Origin: Glaciozyma antarctica PI12
Lineage: Eukaryota; Basidiomycota; Microbotryomycetes; Kriegeriales; Camptobasidiaceae
Direction: 5' to 3'
Length of the DNA stretch: 64,000 nucleotides
NCBI GenBank assembly: GCA_002917775.1
Contig: KZ627146.1
Span: 328,112-392,111 of the forward strand
Positions within the stretch are counted from its first letter, which is position 1. The number at the start of each line of letters is the position of its first letter. The notes beneath the pieces are model-generated. The model was not told where the DNA came from. It searched no databases and worked only from the letters and a program-made list of their open reading frames with translations. The position numbers were made by a program, and so were the translations under genes. Positions 54,222 to 64,000 of this stretch are shown in pieces.

Positions 54222-56789
54222 CTAGTACCTATCCGCATCCCAAAACTCCTTCGCAACCCCCTCTCTAGCCCTCATCAGCCCCTCCCTCGCCATTCCCCCC
54301 AAGCTCGGGAAATAATCGCTCATCTCACTCGGCGCCTTACTACTCCTCCCCCTCTCCGGCGAGAAACTCTCCTGCACACTCCTCCCAGGCGACCCAGGCA
54401 TCGCAGCCTCCTTCGCCGCTCCGATCCGATGTACCCTCTTCCGCTTCGCCTTGACAGGCGGCTCGGTACCCCCCGCGCGGATACCAGGTGCGAAACTGCC
54501 GCGCGAGGAACCGGGGCCGAGACGACTGATGACGTGTGGACTGCTCCGGGCGGTAAAGTGCTCGTGCGCGCGGGTGAAGGGGGAGAGCGTTTGGTTCGAG
54601 TGCGTGAGGGTGGCGAGTTGCGCGCAGGAGTCGTTGCGGGTTGGGTTGAGGGTGATGGGGAGGTCCGAGTCTTCTTCGTAGGAGGTGCTGAGGATTGAGG
54701 AGGGGGAGCGGGAGAGGAGGTCGATCGGGTGGCGTCGTGGGGGAGGAGGTGGGAGCTCCATCTCGATAGGTGCGGACGGGATCGAGGATGGAGGGGAGGA
54801 GTAGGAGGATGCGAGGGTCGAGGGGAACATTGAGGAGGAGCGACGAGTCGTTTGTGGACTGGTGAGGGTCGAATTGGACAAGGAGAGGGATTTTCGGTGG
54901 AGGTTGACGCGATTCCGCTGAAAGGAGGGGAGCGAGTCGTTCCTCGTTAACGACGGCGAGGAAGCAAACGACGCCGTTCCCTGTCCGTACGCGGGGAATG
55001 GGAATCTCGGCGTCGAAGATCCAGATCCTCCGATCGACATCCCCGCGAACGGCGCCATTCCCAACGACGAAGGCGCACGGCCCAAAGGTCCGACCGTCGA
55101 GCTCGCCGACCCCTCCCCCATCGCTCGAGCCGTCGTCGTCGAGGGACTCCCGTGCGAGAGCGACCCGCTGCTCGCCGTCCCCGTGCGCATCTGCGACTGC
55201 GTGTGAAAGATGCGAGGACGAGTGATCGTTCCCCCTCCGACGGCCGGAATCGTCTCGAATCCGGACGCAGCAGAGGGAGAGCCGAGCGAGTCGAACGCGT
55301 ACCGCGAGCGATACTCCTCCTCCTCCGCGACCGAATCCCACTGCGGCATCGAGCTCCTCCGTCCATCCTCGACCAAATCCCTCAGCCCAATGAGCTCAAA
55401 CGACCCGTCGCCTACGGGCTCCCCGATGTCGAACAAGTCGTCCGCCTCCGCGTCACCGAGGATGTCGCCGAACCCGCCACCCGTGCCAGAACGAACGAGT
55501 CGTTCGTACTCTGCGAACCCAGCGTGGAGAGGAATCGCATCGGGTCGAAGGCCGTAGGTCGGGTCGTATGCTTCGATCGACTCGGGTACACTCTGCAGAG
55601 AATCGTCGCGCATCTGCGTTGAAGGCGGCGCGACGACTCTGCTCCTCCTCCGCGACTGAGAGAGTAACGACTGTGTCCTGGGGTCCCCAGGCATCGTCGA
55701 GAAGCTCGTATCCGCGTCGGATGCGATCGAGACTGAGTCTCCTCCAACGCTCAGGCTGCTCATCTGCGTGACGAGCCCCCGTCCCTTCCCACTCGCTTTG
55801 CGCATATCGCCATCTCCTCCTCCAGGAATGTACGCCGTCCTCGTCTCAATCTTGGCGTCCTTTTCAAATCCGTTTCCATTTCCAACCGGCGCGCCCTCGG
55901 TCGCGCTCTTGACCTCGCCGCTGAGCCATTTCTGACTTAAGCGATGAATAACGCCAGGAAGATCGCTCCTGAACGCCTCGCGGAGCTGTCCCTCAATCTC
56001 CCTCTGAATGTATCCCGCGACGCTCTCGACTCCGTCGAAGGAGGAGCTAACGTTGACGCTTTCGAGCGGGTCGTTCTTGAAGACCAGCGTGATGCCTTTT
56101 TGTCGCGAAACGACGAGGACGACGATGGCACGGAGTGAAAGGGAGGATAGTCGGAGAGTCATGGGGACGATGAGAGGGGCGGCGGCAAAGAGGATTCGAG
56201 GAGCGCCGAGGATGTCGAGCGAGGGGCGTGGGACGTTCAGCGGGTTGGCCTGCGCAGGACGTCAGTGCCAAACGCGTTTGCGGCGGGCCACTACGCACCT
56301 GTACTTTGGTCTGAAGCACGATGTAGGCGTCTCCTGCATACGTGAGGCGAAAGATACCTCGAAAGCGGTCCGTAGAGAGGTCGCCAATTTCGAGGATCTC
56401 GAGCTCTGGAGGCTGTAACGGGGATCGCGGTGAGCTGCTGAGCTGCACGAGCATCGAAACAAGGCTCACGATAGTTCCCATGTGCAGCTCCTTGACCTCG
56501 ATACGGCCTGCGATGATAGGCGGCTTCTCCCCCTTGTTGAGCGCCTGCACAACAACACGCCGATGTCAGCGCCTAGCTCTACCACTGCTCCCCAGGTGCT
56601 CCAGAGCTGCTCCCAGAATCCCCTCCGCAAACCCAGCCCACCTCCCTCGACCTTCGCGCTCCCGCCACACCTCCACCTCCAAGCAAGCCGAGCTTCTAGA
56701 TGCAAAACCCTCCTCACCTGCGCCAGCATCTCCCGCGCATCCGTGTAGAACGCCTCGCTGAAAGTCGGCCACTCAAAGTTGAACGACAT
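54222..56789 (-). CDS. MDM34: ERMES complex subunit Mdm34
   Basis: An outer-membrane subunit of the ER-mitochondria tether that moves lipids. Exons 56718-56789, 56299-56544 and 54222-56249 give 781 residues in one phase. The N-terminal SMP-like domain spans about residues 1-200: [20 protein letters not shown], the conserved start of Mdm34, [39 protein letters not shown] and [19 protein letters not shown]. The remaining 580 residues are Ser/Pro/Gly-rich and probably disordered, longer than in ascomycetes. A basic [11 protein letters not shown] patch lies near the end. The first intron is 173 bp, long for this window. Confidence 0.93.
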
Positions 56790-57168
56790 GGCGCCGCGCC
56801 GCCGCCGCCGTAGGGGATCGAGAGAGAAGGAGGGGACGAAAAGTCGAGAGCTGGGGGAGTGGGTGGTGTGCTTGATGGGTCCTCACGGGGGTGGGGTGGC
56901 GAGTGGGAGGTGTTCTCGGCGTGTGCAAGGCGAGGCTTGTGTGGCTGTGGTGAGGTGAAGGGGAGAGGAGAAGGAGGTGCCGGCCGAAATCGCACCCCCT
57001 TGCTCGAGATGCGATTGCGAAGGGAACGACCGCTTTCTCTCCAGGCTGGCAGGCGGCCAGGACTAGAGCTGATGCGGCGCCGTACGCGAGCGAGTTTGAT
57101 TCCAGTCAAAATCACGAGAGAAAGGAAAAGATGGTCGCGAGCCACTGCGTCGACCTTGCGAAGGTCTC
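56790..57168. promoter_or_regulatory. upstream region of MDM34
   Basis: These 379 bases lie between the MDM34 start and the stop of the expansin-like gene, both on the minus strand. They should hold the MDM34 promoter. Confidence 0.4.
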
Positions 57169-58162
57169 TCAGGCGCCTCCCTCGTCTCCAATCACCGCGT
57201 TGAGTCTCAAGCCCTTGTGGGTACTCTTGCTCCCATTCTGGTACCGCACCACCGCGACGAAAGGTCCTGGACCTAGGCCCGCCGGTGCGACAAAGTAGTT
57301 GAAGTCCTCCCGCTTGAGCGTGGTGAGCTTTGTGGCGGAGGAAGCGCGGATGGAGAGGCTCTTGATGGGGATAGCAGCGTTGTGGCCTTGGATACCAGCC
57401 CAGTATTGAGACGACCCGGACTTCCTGTGAGCAGAGGCGATTTGTTAGGGAGGGAGTCGAAAGCGAGACATGAGGACGCACCAGACGAACGAGACGGCGC
57501 CCGACGCGAGTCCAGCGGTCTTGCAGTTGATAAAGTTCCAGGTGATTGGAATCCTTCCAGCTTTGATAGCGCGAATCTTGGAGTACGCGGCCTTGGATAG
57601 GTCGAGCGAGCCAGCAGGGCATTCCGGGCACTGCGAAGCTCGTCAGCCTCCCTCTCTCCATCCCCGCGACGAACAGCGGACCTTGTTCGTGATTTGAACA
57701 TCGACGGTGCCCTTAGGCCCCTTGACGCGGACGCAGGCGCCGCAGTAGGCAGCCGAATCCCACTTGGCTCCTGGGAAGGCAGCGAAGGCCTGCGAGAGAG
57801 GTCAGCTTGCAAAGGTCGAATGGGGAGCTTTACGTACGAGATCAGAGCGAGCAGGTAGCTTGCAGTTGCCTCCGCTACCGTCGTTGCCGTAAAATGTCGC
57901 GACTCCTTTCTAAAAGGAATGCCGGGTTAGCAATTGAGACAGGAGGGTGGAGCGAGGCGAGTACTTTAGCACCGCGCTCCGCCACCACAAAGATCAGCAA
58001 ACGCGTTCGCAGTGGAAAGCATGGCGCACGTACGTAGGTGGACAAGGCCACACTCGCCCGCTTTGCAAGACTGAAACGCGTAGGATCGAGCCCGAGCTCC
58101 GAAGCGCGGACGAAGGAGGAGCAAGCGAGCAGCGCGGTATAGAAGATGGCGAGCCCGCGCAT
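57169..58162 (-). CDS. secreted expansin-like protein
   Basis: Exons 58034-58162, 57965-57976, 57838-57909, 57682-57789, 57482-57630 and 57169-57424 give 241 residues. A signal peptide (MRGLAIFYTALLACSSFVRA) is followed by a double-psi beta barrel: GVATFYGNDGSGGNCKL, AAYCGACVRVKGPKGTVDVQ, ITNKCPECPAGSLDLSKAAY. The second domain (QYWAGIQGHNAAIPIKSLSI, LKREDFNYFVAPAGLGPGPF) has the Trp/Tyr-rich beta fold of the expansin C-terminal domain. Such proteins loosen polysaccharide networks without hydrolysis. Exon 2 is only 12 nt (CGCGGTGCTAAA), flanked by GAG and GTACTC; skipping it would keep frame and remove four residues. Confidence 0.85.
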
Positions 58163-58543
58163 GGTAGATAGAGAGAGCGTGGGTGGTGAAGGAGTGTGAG
58201 CGGAAGCAGAGGGAGAGGAGGAAGAAGAGGGAAAAGGTCGAAAGAGCAGACTCCCTCAAGGGAGGGTGTGAGCGCGCGGGCCGGTGTAAGCACGTCCTCG
58301 AAGCCTCGAAGGCTGGCTAGTCGAGAGAGGGGTCACAACTCGCCTTACCCAGACAGCTGGCCAGTACGAGCACCCCCCGAGCGATAGCTTGAAGTCCCAT
58401 CAAGCCCTCCACCGCGATCCTCTCCTCCCAGCGATCGTAGCAACAGTTCGAGAGTCCCAGAAAGCAACCTAGAACCGCTGTATCCATTCTCACCCATCCC
58501 CTACCTTCCTCGCCCTAGTCACGCATACTCCCGCCTACGCCAC
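58163..58543. other. upstream region of the expansin-like gene
   Basis: The 381 bases between the expansin-like start and the CK2 beta stop should contain the expansin-like promoter. Nothing else is seen. Confidence 0.4.
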
Positions 58544-60473
58544 CTACGCAACGGCCATCTTCCCCATCCCTTGCCCAAAGTGTGCCATGGACGGCATCTC
58601 CGCCAGCGGCACTCCCTCTCTCCGCCCACTCGCAAGCACCGGGACGACGGTAGGAGGGGGAGGGGCGATAGGGGATCGAGAGGCGGGGAGGGGGCGGTAG
58701 ATGCGCGAGTTCATGAGGGTTGTCGAATCGGCGCGGGGGCGACCTCGGTCGTCTGATACTGCGGCGGTGGTGGGGAGAGTGGTGGAGAGGGTGGTGCCGA
58801 CGACACCGCTCATCTTCATCGCGGCTTTGTCGTCCTCTTCCTCCTCCTCTTCCTCCTCCTCTTCCTCGTCGTCATCGTCGTCGTCCTTCCCGTCGTCGAA
58901 TGCGCCTTCCTCCTTCTCTCCCTGCGCTCCTCCACCGATCACCGCATCGTCGTCCTTCCAATCCAGCTCTCCCTCCGCTCTCGGCTGCAATACGATCCAT
59001 CAGCACCCTCCAGCAATCCCAGAAAAGAGCGGACGCACCCTCATCCTCAACCACTGCATCCTCGGTCCGCTTCTCGCCCTTTCAGACACCTTGAACCCGT
59101 AGATCCGAGGCACGTACACCTTTGCGAGCGAGGTGAGCGGAGTCGTAGGTTCCCTCGTCGGGGAGCTCGGGGCAGGAGTGTTGGCGGCAGAGAAGGGGAG
59201 AGAGGAAGGGTAGGTCTGAAACATGAGGTGGGGGAAGGTGGTGCCGAAGAACGCGCCTACCGTTCGCGCGTTAGCAGCGCGGGGATAGGGAGAGAGGAAG
59301 GGACGTACCGTCTATGCCGAGGAAGCGGGAGGAGGGGGGAACGTACATGTCTACGCAGCTGGGGCAGTAGAGCTTGACGGTTTCGACGCCGGGGAGGTCG
59401 CTCCTGCCGCAGGGGACGAGCTTGTTCGAGGTGCAGTACACGCGCGGGCAAAGGCCAAAGTGGCCTGCGTCGAACTTGGCGTACTGTGCCGGGTGTTATC
59501 TAAGTCTGAGCGAAGTCGAGAGGGAACGCACCATCTGCTGGAGACCTTGGCGCGTGATGATGTAGCGCTGGTGAATGAGGCCGTAGAGGAGCTCTGCGCT
59601 GGATTCGACAATCGAGACGTCAGGAACGCGATGCGACTCCTCATCTGTGATGTCAAAGACCGTCAGCTCCTTGCTCTGCGCACGCAGAAGACAACGCACC
59701 AGCTTCGACGTCCAGGACCATCTCCATCGCCTCCTTGTAGAACGGCACAAGGCTGTTCAATCCCGTGAGGTTGAAGTCGTCCTCGATAAAGTCCTGTTCG
59801 CTTCGGGCGTAAGCAGGGAGGCTGCCTGAGGAGGAACAAATACGCACCTCGGCCACCTCGCAGAAGTACTCGTGCCCGGGCAGGCTGCAGAACCAGGTGA
59901 TCCAGGTCAACGCGCTGCCTTGAGTGCTCGGCGAGCTTGATCTGCGTCCAGGGAGTTAGTGCCAGCGGGGGAGGATTCGCACGTGGGGTAGAGACGTACG
60001 ATTCTGCGAGAGGAGAGGAGAGGTCAGCGGGTTGATCAACAAGGCGTCGCTCAGTCGTGCTCCTGGGCGAACGTTCTTCCCAGCTACCTCTGAGAGTAAT
60101 CTGCTACCAAGGAGGGCGAAGGCCTTCTCCTGGCATCCTGGCACCGCAACCCTTCTCCCACTCGTCACGCTGTCCAGCTGAAACACGAGCTAGGCGTGTG
60201 CTGTTCGTTGCGCTCCCTCGCCACCACCGTGACTAGGCCTCCTGCACCTTCTCACAGCTCCAGACGCCCTGCAGCCAGTACGCGCGACTCACCATATCCC
60301 TCTCCCTCCACTTCGTCCTCGTCAAGCTCCTCCTCCTCGTCCTCCTCTCCCTCGACTACGCCATCAGTAACGACAGGAGGTGCCGTTCCATCCGTATCGT
60401 CGTCCTCCTGGTCGGGCTGGAGAGGCTGAACGTCGAGAGGGAGGTCGGAGGGAGGGGCGGACTTGGTCGACAT
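58544..60473 (-). CDS. CKB1: casein kinase II regulatory (beta) subunit
   Basis: The beta subunit dimerises through a zinc finger and holds two catalytic subunits. Exons are 60293-60473, 60000-60003, 59848-59941, 59700-59793, 59532-59644, 59309-59483, 59039-59256 and 58544-58984 (439 residues). Family segments are LTWITWFCSLPGHEYFCEVA, DFIEDDFNLTGL, SAELLYGLIHQRYIITRQGL, the zinc ligands in CPRVYC and CPSC, and FGTTFPHLMFQTYP. An acidic N-terminus and an Asp/Glu run (from about 58830) are normal for CKB, while the 100-residue Ser/Pro tail is an extension. Exon 1 ends in phase 1 and exon 3 begins in phase 2; a four-base exon AATC bounded by CGCAG and GTACGT is the simplest way to bridge them. 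The first intron is then 289 bp. Confidence 0.9.
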
Positions 60474-60889
60474 TTGCTGTTCCGAGTCGCGTCGACGTGA
60501 GAGAGGAGTGCGTGTGCTGGTCTGGCGGGGAGGTTGGCGGTGTTCTGGCTGTGAATAGATCGAGTATATGGGGCGGAGTGGTCGAGCTGGACGAGTTGGG
60601 GGAAGGGGAAGAGGAACAAGAGCCGCCTCCTCCCCTCTGCCTCCGCCGGGCCAGCTCCTCTTTTACTAGCCTTGTGAGAGAGACCTGCGTGTATTTGCAC
60701 TGAATTTACAGTAGTATTACAAGCACAACTGCCCGTCTCAAGCAACTGCTCAGCCAGAAGGCGAGAATTGAGTCAAACCAGGCCCTGTCGCCCGGCGCCG
60801 AACCAGCGAACGCCTCTTGCTCTCCTCCACCTTCACCAAACTCCCGACAACAAGCCACTGCAGCCAACGCAGCCAACGCACTCACCAAC
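60474..60889. promoter_or_regulatory. divergent promoter of CKB1 and the unknown 60.9-kb gene
   Basis: Two genes start in opposite directions from this 416-bp stretch. A relatively A/T-rich part (ATTTACAGTAGTATTACAAG) lies at 60704-60723. Confidence 0.4.
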
Positions 60890-63499
60890 ATGGTTTCGTC
60901 GCGTCCTACAGACTGGCAGTACGCATCGTTGGACGGCCTGGTCTTTCTCACGGGACGACTGCTGTCGTCGACGCTCGAGGAGGGATCCCAGTTTGAGCTG
61001 GCAGCAGGAGGAGTTTACGTCGTGAGTACTCGAGCCAGTATCAGCCCGTGCGGCTGCTCTACCGCTGCAACTCGCTTTACGCCACGTACTGACCGCGCCA
61101 TCTCCCCCGTACCTAGGCTCACCCCGCCTTGATCAGCACGTCGACCTCTCCCAACGGATCCCAAACTCTCCGATCCCTCAACTCCAACACCTCCATTTTC
61201 ACCCTCCCTCCAGCGCTAGCTCCTCCCACTCCAGCAGACACGCCATCCCCGCCCTCCAGCACGACCATCGTCACTCTCCACCTCCCCCTACACACTCCCG
61301 CCTCCCTCGCAGCCCTGCACTCCTCCCCCCTCTGGTCAACCACCTTCCGTCTCCTCCTCTCCGGCCCCAACTTCCCTCCCCCCTCTTTCGACCCCTCTCT
61401 AGTCCTGTCGACCCCGACTCTCGGCCCAACCCACGCCGGCGCCTCCAACTCTCCTACTCTCCAACGCGTCCTCCTCTCCCCCCTCCTCTCCCCTCAACGT
61501 CGTGCCGCGAGCCAAGTTAGCGACACCTCTGTCCCCCCGCTCTCCCTAGGCCTTGCCCGCGGTCGGGCGGCTTCCGTCTCCCGCCCGCACGAGGCATCGG
61601 GGATGCAGGCGCTCCTCCCGCCCGCTGGGTCCGAAGGGATTGCCCATATTGCGGGGGCGGAGACGGGGAATTCGGCCAAGAGGACTGCGGAGGAGATTAT
61701 GGTGTTGAGGAGGAAGCACGATGCCTTCGTGATGAGGGTTAGGGGCGGGAGCAGGACGTGCTGGAGGCGAGAGCGGGAGGGACGAATGGGAATGGCGCGA
61801 GGGTGATGAAGGGATTTGGAGAGAGTCTGGGGCAGGCGAGAGCGGGGAGTAGGGAGAGGAGCGCGGAGAGGGATGGGAGTGTGGGGAGGGAACGCAGTTC
61901 TGAGCGATCGCCGCTGGGTCGTTTGGATCTGGGAGAGGTGGATCAGGATCGAGGGCGAGCGAGGAAGAGGGAGGATCTTGGGCCGGAGAAGGACGAGGAG
62001 GTGAGCAAGATGTTGCGGGAGGAGGAGCACGCGGAGGAGGAGGCGAGAGGGAGGAGCCGCAGTCGCGTCAGGCGTGGCGAGGAGAAGAAGGAGAAGGCCA
62101 AGGTCCCAAGGTCCCTCTTCTTCCAACAGCAGCAACTCAGTGACGACGGGACCGCTCAGTCCTGGCGTCTCGATCCCTGCGACGACGTCGGATGCGAGCG
62201 ACGACGTCTCACTCGGACCAGGAGTCACGGCGACGTTCATTCCGCATTCTTACGCGCTCGTCGCGATCCCCGAGTCGGAGGAGCTCTCGCTGCCGCCTTC
62301 AGGATCAGGAACGAGGACGCCGGACCCGCCATCGGGAGCAGCCACGCCGATCCTCGCGCCAGACGGTGAGGACGAGGAGGAAGCAGGTGCGTTCCTTGTT
62401 GCGAGCTGCGAACTTCCTCACTGACTCGGTCCTTTCATCGCAGAAGAAGAAGACGTGCCTTTCGATATGGACGAGGACATTGACCTCGTGGACCTCGACG
62501 ACGACGAAGCGAACGAACCCCTCCCCGACGACTTCGCCGCCCCCTCCTCTCCCGTCCCCGCCGCCATCTCCATGTCCTTCCGTCCCGCCTCCTACCGCGC
62601 CCCCGTCCTCGGCTCTTCCTACGCCGCCCTCCTCTCCACCTCCCTCGCACGCCAAGCCGCCAAACCCATCCAAACCCCCATGTACTCCCCACCCGCCGCG
62701 CCCCTCCTCACCTCCCACTCGGCCTTCTCCCCAACTCAAAAACAGTACCTCTCCGCCTCCCGCGCCGCACCCATCTATTCGCCCACTCAGGCTCAGCCCC
62801 TCTCGAGCTTCGTATCGACTTCTCCGCCGGACGTAAGGCGCCCGACGGGGGACTTCGGCGAGGGAGGACGCGCAGACGGAGATGGAGTACGTCGGGCTTC
62901 CGGATCCGAAAATCGCTCGAGAGGGGGAACGAAAGATTCGCGAAGTCCTCGCTATAGACGCACCTTCGCATCGTGCGCCATTGCCGAGGAAGAGGGCGCC
63001 GCTCGTGCTAGAAGTCGAGGAGCAGGAGCTGTTTGAGGAGGAGGAGGACGAGGCGATGTCTGTGCCATCGGCATTCGTGGTGGGGTCTCTGCCGATCCAG
63101 ATGGGAGCGAGGCCGACGCGCGTACTAGGTCCCAACATTCTCGGTGAATCGTCGGAGCGGGAACTTCAGCGCAAGACCTCGGTCCCAGCGCGACAGGAAC
63201 GGCAATTCGTTCCTCCTCTCAAGGCGACGCCCTCGAAAAAGGTCATTCCTGAAGCGCCTTCAGCCGGCTTCTCGATACCGATGGAGATGGGGCGACCTGC
63301 GCCGACGCCGCAAAGTGTAGGAGCGGGGCCTTCGTCGTTGGCGCAGAGTTTGAGGAACCCGCCGGCTTCGTTTGCGAGGAAGGTAGGAGGAGGAGGAGAG
63401 GGGAGGAGGAGGAGGAGGAGGAGGAGGAGGAGGGAGGGGTTCGTGCCGCCGCATGTTTGGGCGGCGCATGGGAGGCCGGATGCAGGATCTGTTGAGTAG
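60890..63499 (+). CDS. unknown Ser/Pro-rich protein with several frame changes
   Basis: Exon 60890-61021 (MVSSRPTDWQYASLDGLVFL) joins 61117 onwards in phase (AHPALISTSTSPNGSQTL), a Ser/Thr/Pro-rich part up to EEIMVLRRKHDAFVMRV near 61740. The frame then shifts to GREQDVLEARAGG and an Arg/Glu-rich part, shifts again near 62105 to PSSSNSSNSVTTGPLSPG, passes an intron 62388-62443 (DVPFDMDEDIDLVDLDDDEA), and shifts once more in a G-run near 62850 to TEMEYVGLPDPKIAREGER. It ends with a poly-Arg run and VPPHVWAAHGRPDAGSVE at 63499. All parts look like coding sequence of one protein. I do not recognise the family. The three one-base shifts are in simple or G-rich sequence, so errors are plausible. 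Confidence 0.55.
63400..63434 (+). repeat. purine GGA microsatellite encoding poly-Arg
   Basis: A run of GAGGAGGAG units about 35 bases long encodes consecutive Arg near the end of the unknown gene. It is prone to length change. Confidence 0.7.
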
Positions 63500-63663
63500 G
63501 AGTGTGAGCGAGTCGTACTAGTTGGATGGAAGCGAGAGGGTTTTGTAGATTTAGAGATTGCGAAGGACTGTGCAGGTCGCAAGGGAGAGGGTGTTTCTGT
63601 CGCTGCGTCGCCGTCGCTGCTTCGTTCTCTTCTGCTTTCCTTCGGGGTCTGTACTCGAGCTGG

Positions 63664-64000
63664 TCAGGAGGGCCCCGTGATGTCGCCGGGCGAAACGATT
63701 CGAAGCCTTCGACAATCGCCGACGGTCGAGCAGAGCCTCGTCCTTGTACTTCTTCCACAACCTCTGCTCGTCTTGAAGATTCGCACCCAGCTCAGCAGCC
63801 TCCGACAAGGACCACCCTTCGCTACCGCGACTTGATCCGCTCGAACGCCACCCACCTTTCGGCCCATGTCCGACCCCTCGACAGCACAACCTCCTGCACC
63901 TCATCCCTCCTCACCAACTCTACAACCTCCTCCTACCTGCACGAGCGCAACGCCACCTTTTCCCAGCTGCGCACCGCCGAGCCGGACTCCGTCGACGTCG
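63664..64000 (+). CDS. possible 5' part of a gene cut by the window edge
   Basis: One plus-strand frame is open to the edge and reads TTLRYRDLIRSNATHLSAHV, LLTNSTTSSYLHERNATFSQ and AEPDSVDV, which looks natural in its later half. No start can be fixed. The opposite strand also has an open frame (LGANLQDEQRLWKKYKDEAL) of good composition over 63551-63830, so the coding strand is not settled. No family recognised. Confidence 0.3.

Overview
The window looks like nuclear DNA of a GC-rich basidiomycete yeast. Genes carry many short introns (mostly 45-70 bp) with GTGCGT/GTACGT/GTGAGT donors, CTGAC/CTAAC branch-point-like motifs and C/T-rich tracts before CAG. Protein similarities and gene content point to Pucciniomycotina, probably the red-yeast order Sporidiobolales (Rhodotorula/Rhodosporidium/Sporobolomyces); this assignment is inference. 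No transposon, virus-like element, rRNA, tRNA or CRISPR array was recognised.

Layout. 0-9 kb: 3' end of a Thr/Ser/Lys-rich protein, COP9 signalosome subunit 4, a Mediator Med11-like gene, and a large CTK1/CDK12-type kinase sharing a divergent promoter with MED11. 9-16 kb: an unknown 891-residue coiled-coil protein, a damaged fluoride exporter (FEX/CrcB), and 3-ketodihydrosphingosine reductase (TSC10). 16-27 kb: an intact 13-exon purine-cytosine permease, a phytanoyl-CoA dioxygenase-like enzyme, a small single-pass membrane protein, a Cys-rich secreted protein, a two-helix membrane protein, a small zinc-finger protein, and vacuolar proteinase A (PEP4). 31-38 kb: a GH63-type glucosidase with 18 exons and a mitochondrial citrate-lyase-beta-like gene. 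41-47.6 kb: a BTB/T1 protein with a split domain, a damaged MFS transporter, and ATP synthase subunit f. 52-64 kb: two tandem CsbD-like stress proteins, MDM34 (ERMES), an expansin-like protein, CK2 beta, an unknown gene with several frame changes, and a possible edge gene.

The most unusual part lies between these ordinary genes. Three unrelated families recur in blocks at 27.4-30.9, 38.0-41.3 and 48.1-50.9 kb: family A (F-box-like leucine-rich), family B (alpha-helical/coiled), and family C (a second F-box-like family). A and B are divergent in two blocks, and B and C are adjacent on one strand with a +1 frame relation in two blocks. Copies range from intact (A1, B1, C2) to truncated or broken (A3, B2, B3, C1). 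The blocks at 28.2-29.2 and 49.9-50.9 kb are direct duplicates that include the A-B promoter. This looks like a lineage-specific, fast-evolving gene cluster.

Other structural points of note are a predicted 4-nt micro-exon in CK2 beta, a predicted 12-nt micro-exon in the expansin-like gene, start codons split by an intron in both CsbD genes, two probable GC-AG introns, and a repeat at the window start that contains its own intron. Several conserved genes show one-base frame changes or in-frame TAG codons, while others of 3-4 kb coding length are perfectly open. Both sequence error and real decay are possible.
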